Shown piece by piece: positions 1-9,666 of a DNA stretch of 64,000 nucleotides (within the stretch, counting starts at the first letter, position 1; each line of letters begins with the position of its first letter). Source of the stretch: Neisseriaceae bacterium (GTDB lineage Bacteria > Pseudomonadota > Gammaproteobacteria > Burkholderiales > UBA11063). Below the pieces are notes generated by a model. That model was not told where the DNA came from. It saw only the letters and a list, made by a program, of their open reading frames with translations, and searched no databases. Made by a program: the position numbers and the translations under genes. The stretch is taken from NCBI GenBank assembly GCA_003963245.1, contig RXJX01000018.1:1-64000 (forward strand), written 5' to 3'.

Positions 1-311
1 ATTAGTGCTTATGCCTTTTTTCATTTCTAATTACCAATTTGTTAAAGATCTAGGGATTGCTTAGTCTATTCTAAGCATAAAAAAGTGAGGACTCAGGTAA
101 GAATTATATAGTTTAATATAATTTTCTTCAATAGATGATTTTGTCTACTCCCTTCATAAAAATTTTTAAAAAGTTACCATTTTAACCCAGACATCATCTT
201 TCATCAAAAAAACTGATTTATTAAGAAAATAAATGTATAATGATGAAGTTAATGAACATCTACACTCTCGCGTATGCGTTAGTTAAAAATTTATACAGAG
301 GAAATAAATTA
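1..311. other. AT-rich intergenic region upstream of gabD
   Basis: No gene is supported here. A short hairpin (7-bp stems at 58-64 and 71-77) is followed on the + strand by TAAAAAAG rather than a T-tract, so it is not a convincing terminator. Towards the right end lies a possible sigma70 promoter for gabD: TATAAT at 236-241 with a weak CTGATT 17 bases upstream. Its predicted transcription start is about 248, which argues against translation of gabD starting at 240. Confidence 0.4.
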
Positions 312-1757
312 ATGAAATTAAATAACGCTGACTTACTGCAAACCAAAGCCTTTATTAATGGTTTATGGGTTGAGACTGCCACAAGTTATACAGTATTAAA
401 TCCGGCATCATTGACTAAAATTGCTCAAGTAAGTAAATGTGGCTCAGATGAATGTAATGCTGCAATTGATGCAGCTCAGGCAGCGTTAACACCGCTAAAA
501 AAAATGTTGGCAAAAGACCGCTCTGCAATATTACGTAAGATCGCAATGCTAATGCTTGAACATAAAGACGATTTAGCGACAATACTTACCACCGAGCAAG
601 GTAAGAATTATGCTGAAGCCCAAGGTGAAATTGTATATTCAGCCGGGTTTTTTGAATGGTTTGCAGAAGAAGCCAAACGAATTTATGGTGACATAATACC
701 AGCTACTAAACCAAATACCAAGATTATGGTAACCAAAGAAGCTGTTGGTGTGGTTGGTGCAATCACGCCATGGAATTTTCCGCTGGCAATGTTTGCCCGT
801 AAATTTGCCGCCGCATTTGCAGCAGGATGCCCAGTAGTATGGAAACCATCCGAAGAAACTCCCCTATCTGCCAATGCTCTCGCTGTTATTTGTACGCTTG
901 CTGGAGTGCCACAGGGATGCTTAAATATTGTCTCAGGCGATGCGGTACAAATTGGTAGTGTGCTAATGAAATCAACTAAAGTGCGTAAAATTACCTTTAC
1001 TGGTTCAACTAAAACTGGAAAGCTATTGATGCGGCAAGCTGCCGACACCGTCAAAAAAGTATCTATGGAATTAGGTGGTAACGCTCCATTTATTGTTTTT
1101 GCTGATGCCGATCTGGATGCTGCAGTAGAAGGGGCATTACAGTCTAAATTTAGGAATACGGGGCAAACCTGTGTTTGTGTCAATCGTTTTTTTGTCCATG
1201 ATGCAGTTTATGATGAATTTATCGCCAAATTTGCGGCAAAAATTGCAACCTTAAAGGTCGGAGATGGTTTTACGCTCGGAGTAACCCAAGGACCGCTAAT
1301 CAATCAAATGGCATTTAATAAAGTTGCCATGCATGTTGAAGACGCCAAACTCTATGGAGCTACGATAGTCTGTGGTGGTAAAGCACATGCTTTGGGTGGT
1401 CTTTTCTATGAACCAACTTTGATTGCCAATGCCACTACTGATATGTTATTTAATAATGAAGAAACCTTTGGACCGCTTGCTGCGTGCATACGCTTTAAAA
1501 CTACTGAAGAAGTTCTCGAACTAGCAAATGGTAGTGAAACTGGACTTTCTGCTTATTTTTATACCCGTGATCTTGCATTAGCATTTCAAGTTGCGGAACA
1601 GCTTGAAGCTGGAATGGTTGGTATTAATGATGGAATAATTTCCAATGAAGTAGCACCATTTGGCGGAATAAAAGAATCAGGCATCGGACGTGAAGGCTCT
1701 AAATACGGAATTGAGGAGTATCTTAACATCAAATATACCTTGATCGGAGGTTTATAA
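312..1757 (+). CDS. gabD: NAD(P)+-dependent succinate-semialdehyde dehydrogenase
   Basis: Oxidises succinate semialdehyde to succinate in the cytoplasm, the last step of GABA catabolism. The 481-residue product has the usual GabD length (E. coli about 482). Visible aldehyde dehydrogenase motifs are the cofactor segment around TPWNFP, the catalytic Glu in MELGGNAPF, the nucleophilic Cys in NTGQTCVC, and the C-terminal SGIGREGSKYG typical of GabD. I chose the ATG at 312 because AGAGGA lies just upstream and the homology begins there. The frame is open from an ATG at 240, but that coincides with the putative promoter. No gabT partner is adjacent, so the semialdehyde source is not shown. Family assignment is secure; exact substrate is inferred. 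Confidence 0.92.
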   Translation: MKLNNADLLQTKAFINGLWVETATSYTVLNPASLTKIAQVSKCGSDECNAAIDAAQAALTPLKKMLAKDRSAILRKIAMLMLEHKDDLATILTTEQGKNYAEAQGEIVYSAGFFEWFAEEAKRIYGDIIPATKPNTKIMVTKEAVGVVGAITPWNFPLAMFARKFAAAFAAGCPVVWKPSEETPLSANALAVICTLAGVPQGCLNIVSGDAVQIGSVLMKSTKVRKITFTGSTKTGKLLMRQAADTVKKVSMELGGNAPFIVFADADLDAAVEGALQSKFRNTGQTCVCVNRFFVHDAVYDEFIAKFAAKIATLKVGDGFTLGVTQGPLINQMAFNKVAMHVEDAKLYGATIVCGGKAHALGGLFYEPTLIANATTDMLFNNEETFGPLAACIRFKTTEEVLELANGSETGLSAYFYTRDLALAFQVAEQLEAGMVGINDGIISNEVAPFGGIKESGIGREGSKYGIEEYLNIKYTLIGGL

Positions 1758-1981
1758 CAAAACCGTAAAATAGTTAGGCATACTAAAAATAAGATGATTT
1801 ACAAAAATTATGCAAGATTTATAAAGCAGGAGGTCGGCAAAATAAATACTCAAAATACTTTAGGTCAATTTATAACTCGATTATCAACAATAATTAACAA
1901 TTACTTTGTCTTTCGAAAGCTTTGATATTAAAGGGTTTGATTGTAAGATGTTTGATATTGTTGAGATAGATAAAAATGTAC

Positions 1982-2071
1982 TGGCGGAAAAGGCGGGATT
2001 CGAACCCGCGAGACGTTTTACCGTCTGCTCCCTTTCCAAGGGAGTACCTTCGGCCACTCAGACACTTTTCC
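1982..2071 (-). tRNA. tRNA-Ser (anticodon GGA)
   Basis: On the minus strand a 90-nt class II tRNA folds with acceptor stem GGAAAAG/CTTTTCC, a discriminator G and an encoded CCA end. The anticodon arm CTCCCTTGGAAAGGGAG gives anticodon GGA, reading UCC/UCU serine codons. A long variable arm (AGACGGTAAAACGTCT) and a T-arm with GGTTCGAATCC are visible. The long variable arm is diagnostic of serine tRNA. Confidence 0.95.
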
Positions 2072-2092
2072 TGATGAAAAAATACAGGCGCT

Positions 2093-2122
2093 ATTATAAG
2101 TTAAGCGCCGTTTTTTTGCCAA
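2093..2122 (-). promoter_or_regulatory. sigma70 promoter of tRNA-Ser
   Basis: On the minus strand TTGGCA (2117-2122) is followed after 18 bases by a perfect TATAAT (2093-2098), about 22 bases before the tRNA. Just downstream of the -10 is AGCGCC, a GC-rich discriminator of the type seen in stringently controlled stable-RNA promoters. The same segment can form a GGCGCT/AGCGCC hairpin. Confidence 0.75.
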
Positions 2123-2160
2123 ATTATTTGTTAAGCACACAAAACCAGCTCAAGTAGCAG

Positions 2161-2577
2161 CTAGAAGCTCGATTCATAGCCAGTAGAATAATCTTGATTG
2201 AAGTGATATTCCTCAGATGCGTCATCAGCTGAGCTAGTTCGGTTTGCCAAAATATGTACTTCATTAGCTACAATCTCAGTTGTAAAACGATTATTATTTT
2301 GTTGATCTTGCCACTTACGCGTACGCAAACGCCCTTCAACGTACATGTGGCTACCCTTTTGTGCAAATTTACCAACAATTTCAGCCAATTTGCCATAAAC
2401 CACTACGCGATGCCATTCTGTCTGTTCTTTCTTCTCACCAGTTGATTTATCGCGCCATGCTTCTGTAGTTGCTAGACTAAAGCTTGTAACTGGTTCATTA
2501 TTCATCATATAACGAACCTCAGGGTCACCACCAAGATTACCGATCAGAATCACTTTATTCACAGAGCCTCTAGCCAT
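2161..2577 (-). CDS. ssb: Single-stranded DNA-binding protein
   Basis: Binds and protects ssDNA during replication, recombination and repair as an OB-fold tetramer. The 138-residue protein begins [16 protein letters not shown] and contains the OB-fold features [19 protein letters not shown] and [19 protein letters not shown] segments over residues 1-110. The tail after the OB fold is short (about 30 residues) and acidic. It ends GYESSF instead of the conserved DDDIPF-type tip that docks partner proteins; only the final Phe is kept. It lies divergent from uvrA, the classic neighbourhood of ssb in many proteobacteria. Confidence 0.93.
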   Translation of the reverse strand: MARGSVNKVILIGNLGGDPEVRYMMNNEPVTSFSLATTEAWRDKSTGEKKEQTEWHRVVVYGKLAEIVGKFAQKGSHMYVEGRLRTRKWQDQQNNNRFTTEIVANEVHILANRTSSADDASEEYHFNQDYSTGYESSF

Positions 2578-2935
2578 AATATTATCCCCATATCTTATAA
2601 AAATTTATACTAAAGCAACAGATTTACCACCTACACATTAGTTTAACACAGCAACAAAAAGCAATCAACAGCCAACAATACATTTAATTTTAATAAATCA
2701 ATGCGAATCAATATGTTTTAAGATAAAGACAAAAACAATCACATAAATTTTTAAATGATGCAGCGCAAAAAAGAAGCTTTTTGCAACAAACATACCTGAT
2801 ATTCACGAAGATAACGCTTAAATGCGGAAAATTTACACAAGAAAAAGAACGAGAGGTTAAGCATGTTTTTGCAGACTAAGTTAAGCAACAGATTTATGAT
2901 ATAATTAGTGTCCTTTTTAAAAGAGATGAAGCAGA
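2578..2935. other. ssb-uvrA divergent intergenic region
   Basis: About 360 bases of AT-rich DNA between the divergent starts of ssb and uvrA. I see a perfect TATAAT at 2900-2905 suitably placed for uvrA, without a good -35. I see no LexA-type CTGT-N8-ACAG box. No gene is supported in the stretch. Confidence 0.5.
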
Positions 2936-5755
2936 ATGCTAGATACAATTGTCATTCGTGGTGCGCGCACCCATAATCTAAAAAATATTGATTTGGATAT
3001 CCCCAAAAACAAACTGGTTGTAATTACAGGATTGTCCGGCTCAGGAAAATCATCATTGGCTTTTGATACGCTTTATGCTGAAGGACAACGACGCTACGTC
3101 GAATCATTATCTGCATATGCTCGGCAATTTTTGCAACAAATGGACAAACCTGAAGTAGATTTGATTGAAGGGCTATCTCCAGCAATTTCAATTGAACAAA
3201 AAGCTACATCACATAATCCACGTTCTACTGTCGGTACAGTAACTGAAATCTATGATTACTTACGCCTACTCTTTGCTCGTGCCGGAACACCGTTTTGCCC
3301 TACGCATAAAAATGCTCTGCAAACTCAATCAGTTGGGCAAATTGTTGATACTATTCTTGAATTACCTATAGATAGTAAAATTATGTTACTAGCTCCGCTG
3401 ATGGTAAATCGCAAAGGTGAACATATTGATTTACTTAATCATATTCAAGCACTGGGTTTTACTAAAGTTCGGATTGATGGTACTTTATATAATCTGGGCG
3501 AAACACCACAATTAGATAAAAATAAAAAACATACTATTGAAATCGTTGTTGATCGTTTAAAAGTACGCGAAGATATTAAGCAACGTTTAACTGATTCAGT
3601 TGAAACCGGACTCAATCATGGTGAAAGTAAAATTAAATTGGTTAATCTGGAAGATAATAGTGAAAAATGGTTTTCAAGTAAATTTGCTTGCCCAGAGTGT
3701 GATTATTCGATTCCAGAATTAGAACCCAGAATTTTTTCATTTAATAATCCAATTGGTGCTTGTCAACAATGCGACGGTTTAGGTCACATCACATTTTTTG
3801 ATCCAAATAAAATTGTTACAGGTCCTGAGTTATCAATTGGCGATGGTGCAATTAAAGGCTGGGACAAACGCAATCAATACACCTATCAGATGCTATTATC
3901 ACTTTCCAAACATTATAAGTTTGATATCGAAAAACCATGGAATGAATTAGATAAAAAAATTCAGCAGATACTACTTTATGGTTCAGGAGATGAATTGATT
4001 AACTTTAATATTCTCAATGAGCGTGGAGGCTATCGCAGTAGCAAACAAACTTTTGAAGGCGTTGTCAATACTCTTGAGCGGCGTTATTTTGAAACTGATA
4101 GTTCACATATCAAAGAAGAATTGGCCAAATTTCAAAACAATCGCGAATGCCCAGAATGTCATGGATCACGCCTACGTAAAGAAGCACAATGTGTGACTGT
4201 TGGAGACTATAATCTTTCAGCAATTAGTGCGTGGCAGCTAAAAAAATGCCACGAGTATTTTAGTGATCTTCACCTAGAAGGTCATAAGCAGGAAATCGCA
4301 AGCAAGATCGTCAAAGAAATTAATACTCGCCTTGGTTTTTTGATTGATGTTGGTTTAGATTATCTAACGCTAAATCGTTCTGCAGATACCTTGTCGGGTG
4401 GTGAAGCACAACGGATTCGCCTTGCTAGTCAAATCGGTTCGGGATTGACTGGTGTAATGTATGTGCTAGATGAACCATCAATTGGGCTTCATCAACGCGA
4501 TAATGATAGACTTATTGCAACACTAACTAAATTACGCGACTTAGGTAATACTGTAATTGTAGTAGAGCATGATGAAGATGCAATTTTGCATGCGGATTAT
4601 CTGGTTGACATTGGACCAGGTGCGGGTGAACATGGCGGGCAAGTTATTTTTGCTGGATTGCCATCTGACATTCGTAAATGTACCGACTCTATCACGGGAC
4701 AATACCTCTCTGGCTCTAAGCAAATTACGATCCCAGCAAAACGCCGCAAACAAGATAAAGGTTACCTAACTTTAACTGAAGCCAGCGGAAATAATCTAAA
4801 GAAAGTAAATCTGGAAATTCCAGTAGGAAACTTAGTATGCGTAACTGGGGTATCAGGATCAGGAAAATCAACATTAATCAATGATACACTTTATCGGGCG
4901 CTGGCACAGCATCTCTACGATAGCAGTCAGCCCCCTGATATATTCAAACAAATCAATGGGCTAGAACACTTTGATAAAGTAATTAATGTGGATCAAAGCC
5001 CGATAGGACGAACTCCACGCTCTAATCCAGCAACTTATACTGGATTATTTACTCCGATTCGTGAACTGTTTACTCAGGTAACGGTAGCTCGCGAACGTGG
5101 TTACGGACCTGGGAGATTTTCTTTCAACGTCAAAGGAGGTCGTTGTGAAGCGTGCCAAGGTGATGGATTAATCAAGGTTGAAATGCACTTCTTGCCAGAC
5201 ATTTATGTCTTGTGCGATACTTGCAAAGGTAAACGTTATAACCGTGAAACATTAGAAGTACTCTACAAAGGTAAAAATATTCACGAGGTTCTGGAAATGA
5301 CCGTAGAGGAATCATTGGAATTTTTTAGTGCGATTCCGGTAATTGCCCGTAAGCTCAAAACCTTGATTGATGTTGGTTTAGGCTATATCCGTCTCGGTCA
5401 ATCAGCAACAACGCTGTCTGGTGGTGAAGCGCAGCGAGTTAAATTAGCTCTTGAATTATCTAAACGTGATACCGGAAGAACCATGTATATTCTTGATGAG
5501 CCAACTACTGGACTACATTTCCATGATATTGATTTACTACTAAAAGTATTGCATAAATTTGCCGATCATGGAAATACGGTAGTCGTTATTGAACATAATC
5601 TGGACGTAATCAAAACTGCAGATTGGATAATTGATCTTGGTCCAGAGGGTGGCGAAGGTGGCGGTAAAATTATTGCAACTGGAACACCTGAGCAAATTGT
5701 AAAATTAAACAAAGGCTATACTGGAAAATATCTAGCTCTAGTGCTAAAAAGGTAA
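2936..5755 (+). CDS. uvrA: Excinuclease ABC subunit A
   Basis: DNA damage-recognition ATPase of nucleotide excision repair; loads UvrB. The 939-residue length is typical. Two ABC ATPase modules are visible: Walker [10 protein letters not shown] (about residue 31) and GVSGSGKST (about 640), with two LSGGEAQR signatures (about 485 and 825). Each module has a CxxC...CxxC zinc finger (CPECDYS...CQQC near 255-280 and CEACQGD...CDTC near 735-765). The UvrB-binding region sits between the first Walker A and the first zinc finger. ATG at 2936 is preceded by AAGAGA. It is a single-gene unit, with an MFS gene about 118 bases downstream. Confidence 0.97.
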   Translation: MLDTIVIRGARTHNLKNIDLDIPKNKLVVITGLSGSGKSSLAFDTLYAEGQRRYVESLSAYARQFLQQMDKPEVDLIEGLSPAISIEQKATSHNPRSTVGTVTEIYDYLRLLFARAGTPFCPTHKNALQTQSVGQIVDTILELPIDSKIMLLAPLMVNRKGEHIDLLNHIQALGFTKVRIDGTLYNLGETPQLDKNKKHTIEIVVDRLKVREDIKQRLTDSVETGLNHGESKIKLVNLEDNSEKWFSSKFACPECDYSIPELEPRIFSFNNPIGACQQCDGLGHITFFDPNKIVTGPELSIGDGAIKGWDKRNQYTYQMLLSLSKHYKFDIEKPWNELDKKIQQILLYGSGDELINFNILNERGGYRSSKQTFEGVVNTLERRYFETDSSHIKEELAKFQNNRECPECHGSRLRKEAQCVTVGDYNLSAISAWQLKKCHEYFSDLHLEGHKQEIASKIVKEINTRLGFLIDVGLDYLTLNRSADTLSGGEAQRIRLASQIGSGLTGVMYVLDEPSIGLHQRDNDRLIATLTKLRDLGNTVIVVEHDEDAILHADYLVDIGPGAGEHGGQVIFAGLPSDIRKCTDSITGQYLSGSKQITIPAKRRKQDKGYLTLTEASGNNLKKVNLEIPVGNLVCVTGVSGSGKSTLINDTLYRALAQHLYDSSQPPDIFKQINGLEHFDKVINVDQSPIGRTPRSNPATYTGLFTPIRELFTQVTVARERGYGPGRFSFNVKGGRCEACQGDGLIKVEMHFLPDIYVLCDTCKGKRYNRETLEVLYKGKNIHEVLEMTVEESLEFFSAIPVIARKLKTLIDVGLGYIRLGQSATTLSGGEAQRVKLALELSKRDTGRTMYILDEPTTGLHFHDIDLLLKVLHKFADHGNTVVVIEHNLDVIKTADWIIDLGPEGGEGGGKIIATGTPEQIVKLNKGYTGKYLALVLKR

Positions 5756-5872
5756 GATTAGTTTATAGTGGAATATTAATTTAAAAAATGCAAGAAATAT
5801 GAAGATAAACAAATGTAATGTTTTATATTTTTTACAAAAAAATCAAACAAAATCATAGTATTTAGCACAAAA

Positions 5873-7108
5873 GTGGATAAAGAAAGCTACTTTATGAGTT
5901 ATAGAGCGTTTGAGATAAGGTTACAGTTATTTAAAAATGTGCAATTTCTTTTCTTTATATTGAGTGGAGTTTTTGCTACTTTTGGTTATGGCTTAATTTA
6001 TATCTCTTTATCATGGAGTGCTTATCAGTACCATTCAGAAATAAACTCTTTAACAACATTAATGCTATGTCTATGGTTGCCTAGCATCATTGGTAGCCCT
6101 TTTTTTGGTTATTGCGCAGATAGATTTAATCGCAAATATTTAATTATATTATCAAATTCAGTTAGAGGGTTCGTTGTAGTAATATTTGTTTTATTATCAT
6201 TAAATACTACTTTACAATTAAATCTTTACTATTTAGCAGTTATTTTAGGTTTTTTTGTATCTTTTTATATGCCTGCAGCTCTTCCCTTAATGCAAGAGAT
6301 TGTTAGCAAAACTCAGCTTTTAGAGGCAAATGCAACTGCTGATATGATTTATGAACTAGGGGTTATTCTGGGCATGGGCATATCTGGATTTATAATCACG
6401 AATTACGGCTGGAGTATAACTTTATTAGTTGGTGGTATTTTCTTTATTTTTGCGAGCATATTTAATCTTATGATGAAATATAAGCCGTTAATCAATCATA
6501 CAACGATGAGTTTTTCACTGAAACGAATTTGTTTAGACTATTTCACCGCAATTAAATATCTGACTGTAAATAAAAACCTAATTTCTATTTATATAATCCA
6601 AACACTGCTAATGACATTATTAATGATTCTTCCGGTAATTCTATTACCTTTTGTTGTAAATATACTCAATGCCTCAAGCCATGAGTTTTCAATTTTAGAA
6701 TCTACGCTCTCAGGCGGTGTGATAACTGGCGGTTTGATATCCCCAATCATGACTAAGAGAACTAGTTTTAAACTTACTATTGTAATGTTATTGTGCTTAA
6801 TCAGTTTAGCATTAGTGTTCTTTTCGTTAAATACAGTAGTCAAACTATCATATCTGATTTATTTTGCAGTTGGCTTTGGCTTATCATCTTGGGCAGTTAT
6901 AATAACTTATGGACAAATAATTATTCCAAATAGCTTACAAGGACGAATTCAAGCATTTTTTTATAGCTCTGCTGGAATCTTAGTCATTATAGTTTATCTC
7001 GGCTTAGATTATATTAGTACACAATTGTCTATTAACAATTTATACCTACTTGCAGGTCTAGTTTCTATGCTGACTATCCCACTAACACTAACTTCGATAA
7101 AAGAATAA
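5873..7108 (+). CDS. MFS transporter (EntS/drug-efflux type)
   Basis: Inner-membrane permease of the major facilitator superfamily, up to 411 residues with about 12 hydrophobic segments. A typical loop 2-3 motif (GYCADRFNRKYLI, near residue 85) follows the second helix. The general look is that of EntS/MdtH-like exporters, but the substrate cannot be read from sequence. The frame opens with GTG at 5873; an in-frame ATG at 5894 would remove seven residues and is equally plausible, as neither has a strong ribosome-binding site. It is followed after 27 bases by a methyltransferase gene on the same strand. Confidence 0.75.
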   Translation: MDKESYFMSYRAFEIRLQLFKNVQFLFFILSGVFATFGYGLIYISLSWSAYQYHSEINSLTTLMLCLWLPSIIGSPFFGYCADRFNRKYLIILSNSVRGFVVVIFVLLSLNTTLQLNLYYLAVILGFFVSFYMPAALPLMQEIVSKTQLLEANATADMIYELGVILGMGISGFIITNYGWSITLLVGGIFFIFASIFNLMMKYKPLINHTTMSFSLKRICLDYFTAIKYLTVNKNLISIYIIQTLLMTLLMILPVILLPFVVNILNASSHEFSILESTLSGGVITGGLISPIMTKRTSFKLTIVMLLCLISLALVFFSLNTVVKLSYLIYFAVGFGLSSWAVIITYGQIIIPNSLQGRIQAFFYSSAGILVIIVYLGLDYISTQLSINNLYLLAGLVSMLTIPLTLTSIKE

Positions 7109-7135
7109 CACATCAATAAAAAAGGAAGCAATAAA

Positions 7136-7894
7136 ATGGCAACTAATCAATGGGATGCGAATTTTTATAATGACAAACATAATTTTGTAACTAATTATGG
7201 AGACAATGTTGTTGAGTTACTCAACCCGCAAGCTAATGAAACAATTTTAGATTTAGGTTGTGGCAGCGGTGGATTAACTGCAAAGATTGCTCAAATTGCA
7301 GCCAAATGCTATGGTATTGATTTTTCAGCTGAAATGATTATCAAAGCACAGCAAGACTACCCCTCCATTAATTTTTCACAGCATAATGCAGAGCAGCCTT
7401 TTCCATTTACTGAAAAATTTGATGCTGTTTTCTCCAATGCTGCCCTACACTGGATGATGAATGCCGAAGCTGTAATTAAAAATGTTGCGGCAAGCTTAAA
7501 AACTAATGGGCGCTTCGTTTTTGAAATGGGCGGGCATGGTAATGTTGCAAAAGTTTTAGATGCAATTCAATCTGCAGCAGATGATTTCAAGCTTGGCGAA
7601 TTAGCCTTAATTAATTATTATCCTAAAATCAGTGAATACAGCACGCTTCTAGAGGCTAATGGTCTTAAAGTTACTTTTGCTGTATTATTTGAGCGCCCAA
7701 CCTTGCTTGATGGCGAAGAGGGATTACAGAATTGGGTACGAATGTTTAGAAATAATGTATTAAATTCACTAAATGAGCAACAGATAGAAGAGTTTCTGAA
7801 AAAGGTAGATCATTATGGAAGAAATCAGCTCTACCGTGATGGAAAATGGTATGCTGATTACGTGCGCTTACGCATGGTTGCGATTAAAGTCTAG
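7136..7894 (+). CDS. Class I SAM-dependent methyltransferase (Tam/UbiE-like)
   Basis: A 252-residue soluble protein with the Rossmann-fold SAM motif ILDLGCGSGGLTAKI near residues 38-52, the acidic ribose-binding position in YGIDFS, and the post-II segment FDAVFSNAALHWM. The latter resembles trans-aconitate 2-methyltransferase and related small-molecule enzymes. The substrate is unknown. The ATG has a good ribosome-binding site (AAAAAGGAAG). Its stop is two bases before the next start, so it is probably translationally coupled to the YheT-like hydrolase. Confidence 0.75.
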   Translation: MATNQWDANFYNDKHNFVTNYGDNVVELLNPQANETILDLGCGSGGLTAKIAQIAAKCYGIDFSAEMIIKAQQDYPSINFSQHNAEQPFPFTEKFDAVFSNAALHWMMNAEAVIKNVAASLKTNGRFVFEMGGHGNVAKVLDAIQSAADDFKLGELALINYYPKISEYSTLLEANGLKVTFAVLFERPTLLDGEEGLQNWVRMFRNNVLNSLNEQQIEEFLKKVDHYGRNQLYRDGKWYADYVRLRMVAIKV

Positions 7895-7896
7895 TT

Positions 7897-9651
7897 ATGC
7901 TAAAGAAAATTCTTGCTAATCAAAAATTGCAATCTCTAAGCAATAACGGTCACTGGCAAACTATTTGGCCGCGTTATTTAACTAACCGCTTGCTTAATTT
8001 AGATTATCAACGCCAACGAATCTATACACCGGATGGAGATTTTATTGATTTAGATTGGGTAAATTCAGGAATTATTGATAAACCTACAGTCATATTATTT
8101 CATGGAATGGAAGGAAATTCACAAAGTCATTATGCTAAAAGAATTATGCATTATCTGCAAACAATTGGTTGGCGTGGTTGTGTCGCTCATGCACGAGGCT
8201 GTAGTGGAGAGCTAAATCTAACTTTAAGTTCATATCATGCAGGGCTCACTAGTGACATTCAATTAGTAATTGAAACAGTTAAAAAAGTCAATCTAAAGCA
8301 ACTCTTTATCGTTGGAATATCACTTGGTGGGAATGCCATGCTCAAATTTCTTGGTGAGCAAAATCCAGCATCTACAATGGTAAATGCAGCGTGTGCAATC
8401 TCAGTACCTTTTAATCTTGATTTAACCTCAAAGCATATGAATAACGGACTAAATCAACGCTTATATGTTCCATATTTCATGAATAGTTTGCTTCCTAAAA
8501 TGAAACAATATGCTGAAAAATTTCCGCAAAATTTTAGCTTACATCCAGAAGTTAAAACCATGGATGAATTTAATGAGTTATATATTACGCAAATGTATAA
8601 CTTCAAAAATGCAATGGAATATTATACCCAATCAAGCTCAATTAATTTTCTAAAAAACATTACTGTACCAACATTATTGATTCAATCAGTAAACGATCCG
8701 ATGATTCCAATATCTAGTTGGCCCACTGCAGAACAATTAAGCCCAGCAATCAAATTTGTCAAGTTAAATTCAGGTGGGCATGCTGGATTCGTAAGTAATA
8801 ACCGCAATTTGAAAAAGGCTTTACTAAAACTACCGCAAATTGTGATACAATACTACCGTAATTATTCTAACTTGAGAGGAAACATTATGTCTTTAAAATC
8901 TGTAGCACAGCAAACTTTGGGTTTAATTGATTTAACTACGCTTAACGATAATGATACCAATGAAGTAGTTATTGAATTATGCAAAAAAACTACAACTGAA
9001 TTCGGTTCAGTTCCTGCAATTTGTATCTTTCGCCAATTTATTCCTGCCGCAAAAGAATATTTTGAACAAAATAAACTGAATGTCAAAATCGCTACGGTGA
9101 CTAACTTTCCTCATGGCGGCGCTGATTTGGCATTAGCCTTAAAAGAGACACAGGAAGCGATTGATCTCGGTGCAGATGAAGTTGATATTGTATTTCCATA
9201 CCGTGCATTAATGAATGGTGATACTGCAATTGGCGCAGAGATGATAAAAAAAGCTAAGCAAATTTGCGGTAACAAAACGCTAAAAGTAATCATTGAAAGC
9301 GGTGTCTTGAATGATCCAAAACTAATTGAGTTGGCAAGTGATATTTCAATTGCCAATGGTGCTGATTTTATCAAAACCTCAACTGGTAAAGTAGCAGTTA
9401 ATGCCACTTTAGAGGCAACAGAAATCATGCTAAATTCAATCAAAAAAAATAATAAACCATGCGGCTTTAAAGCTGCCGGAGGCATTCGTTCAGTAGCTGA
9501 AGCTAAAGAATACCTAGAATTAACTGCGCGAATTATGGGTAAAGATTGGATTAATGCCAATAATTTCCGCTTTGGTGCATCCAGCATTCTAACCGATGTA
9601 CTAAATATCCTGAACGATCGTGAAAGTGTTATTAATAACAACTTATATTAA
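7897..9651 (+). CDS. YheT-type alpha/beta hydrolase continuous in frame with DeoC
   Basis: The open frame encodes 584 residues. Residues 1-330 are a full-length YheT/EMB8-type alpha/beta hydrolase: oxyanion segment LFHGMEGNSQSHYAKR, nucleophile elbow GISLGGNAM, acid in SVNDPMIP and catalytic His in GGHAGFVS. Residues 331-584 are a complete deoxyribose-phosphate aldolase. No stop codon separates them. A strong ribosome-binding site and ATG at the domain junction (8887), plus a possible internal promoter, suggest that DeoC is also, or mainly, made alone. Either a true bifunctional protein exists or the hydrolase gene has lost its stop. YheT substrates are poorly known (esters or acyl chains). 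Confidence 0.7.
   Translation: MLKKILANQKLQSLSNNGHWQTIWPRYLTNRLLNLDYQRQRIYTPDGDFIDLDWVNSGIIDKPTVILFHGMEGNSQSHYAKRIMHYLQTIGWRGCVAHARGCSGELNLTLSSYHAGLTSDIQLVIETVKKVNLKQLFIVGISLGGNAMLKFLGEQNPASTMVNAACAISVPFNLDLTSKHMNNGLNQRLYVPYFMNSLLPKMKQYAEKFPQNFSLHPEVKTMDEFNELYITQMYNFKNAMEYYTQSSSINFLKNITVPTLLIQSVNDPMIPISSWPTAEQLSPAIKFVKLNSGGHAGFVSNNRNLKKALLKLPQIVIQYYRNYSNLRGNIMSLKSVAQQTLGLIDLTTLNDNDTNEVVIELCKKTTTEFGSVPAICIFRQFIPAAKEYFEQNKLNVKIATVTNFPHGGADLALALKETQEAIDLGADEVDIVFPYRALMNGDTAIGAEMIKKAKQICGNKTLKVIIESGVLNDPKLIELASDISIANGADFIKTSTGKVAVNATLEATEIMLNSIKKNNKPCGFKAAGGIRSVAEAKEYLELTARIMGKDWINANNFRFGASSILTDVLNILNDRESVINNNLY
8843..8851 (+). promoter_or_regulatory. Possible extended -10 promoter for deoC
   Basis: TGATACAAT (TGn plus TACAAT) lies inside the 3' end of the YheT coding part, 36 bases before the deoC ATG. 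It lacks a clear -35, which extended -10 promoters can tolerate. A transcript from here would carry GAGAGGA and start DeoC separately. Confidence 0.35.
8887..9651 (+). CDS. deoC: Deoxyribose-phosphate aldolase (internal start)
   Basis: Cleaves 2-deoxyribose 5-phosphate to glyceraldehyde 3-phosphate and acetaldehyde in deoxynucleoside catabolism. The 254-residue product matches E. coli-type DeoC across its length: LMDLTTL-like start (LIDLTTLNDNDTNE), TNFPHGGAD, DEVDIVFPYRAL, and the Schiff-base Lys in FIKTSTGKVAVN. GAGAGGA sits 7 bases before the ATG, a better site than most genes here. It is in frame with the upstream hydrolase, so a fused form is also possible. deoB follows 15 bases downstream, forming a deoCB unit. 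Confidence 0.9.
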   Translation: MSLKSVAQQTLGLIDLTTLNDNDTNEVVIELCKKTTTEFGSVPAICIFRQFIPAAKEYFEQNKLNVKIATVTNFPHGGADLALALKETQEAIDLGADEVDIVFPYRALMNGDTAIGAEMIKKAKQICGNKTLKVIIESGVLNDPKLIELASDISIANGADFIKTSTGKVAVNATLEATEIMLNSIKKNNKPCGFKAAGGIRSVAEAKEYLELTARIMGKDWINANNFRFGASSILTDVLNILNDRESVINNNLY

Positions 9652-9666
9652 GAACAGAGGTGCATT

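Noticed and set aside
58..77. Hairpin TGCTTAG/CTAAGCA near the left edge as a terminator
   Set aside because: There is no T-tract after it on either strand, only A-rich sequence on the + strand.
1906..2157. An open reading frame crossing the tRNA-Ser region
   Set aside because: It overlaps the tRNA and its promoter on the opposite strand, has no recognisable protein similarity and starts without a ribosome-binding site.
2578..2935. LexA/SOS box before uvrA
   Set aside because: No CTGT-N8-ACAG type sequence was found, only scattered ACAG and CTG strings.
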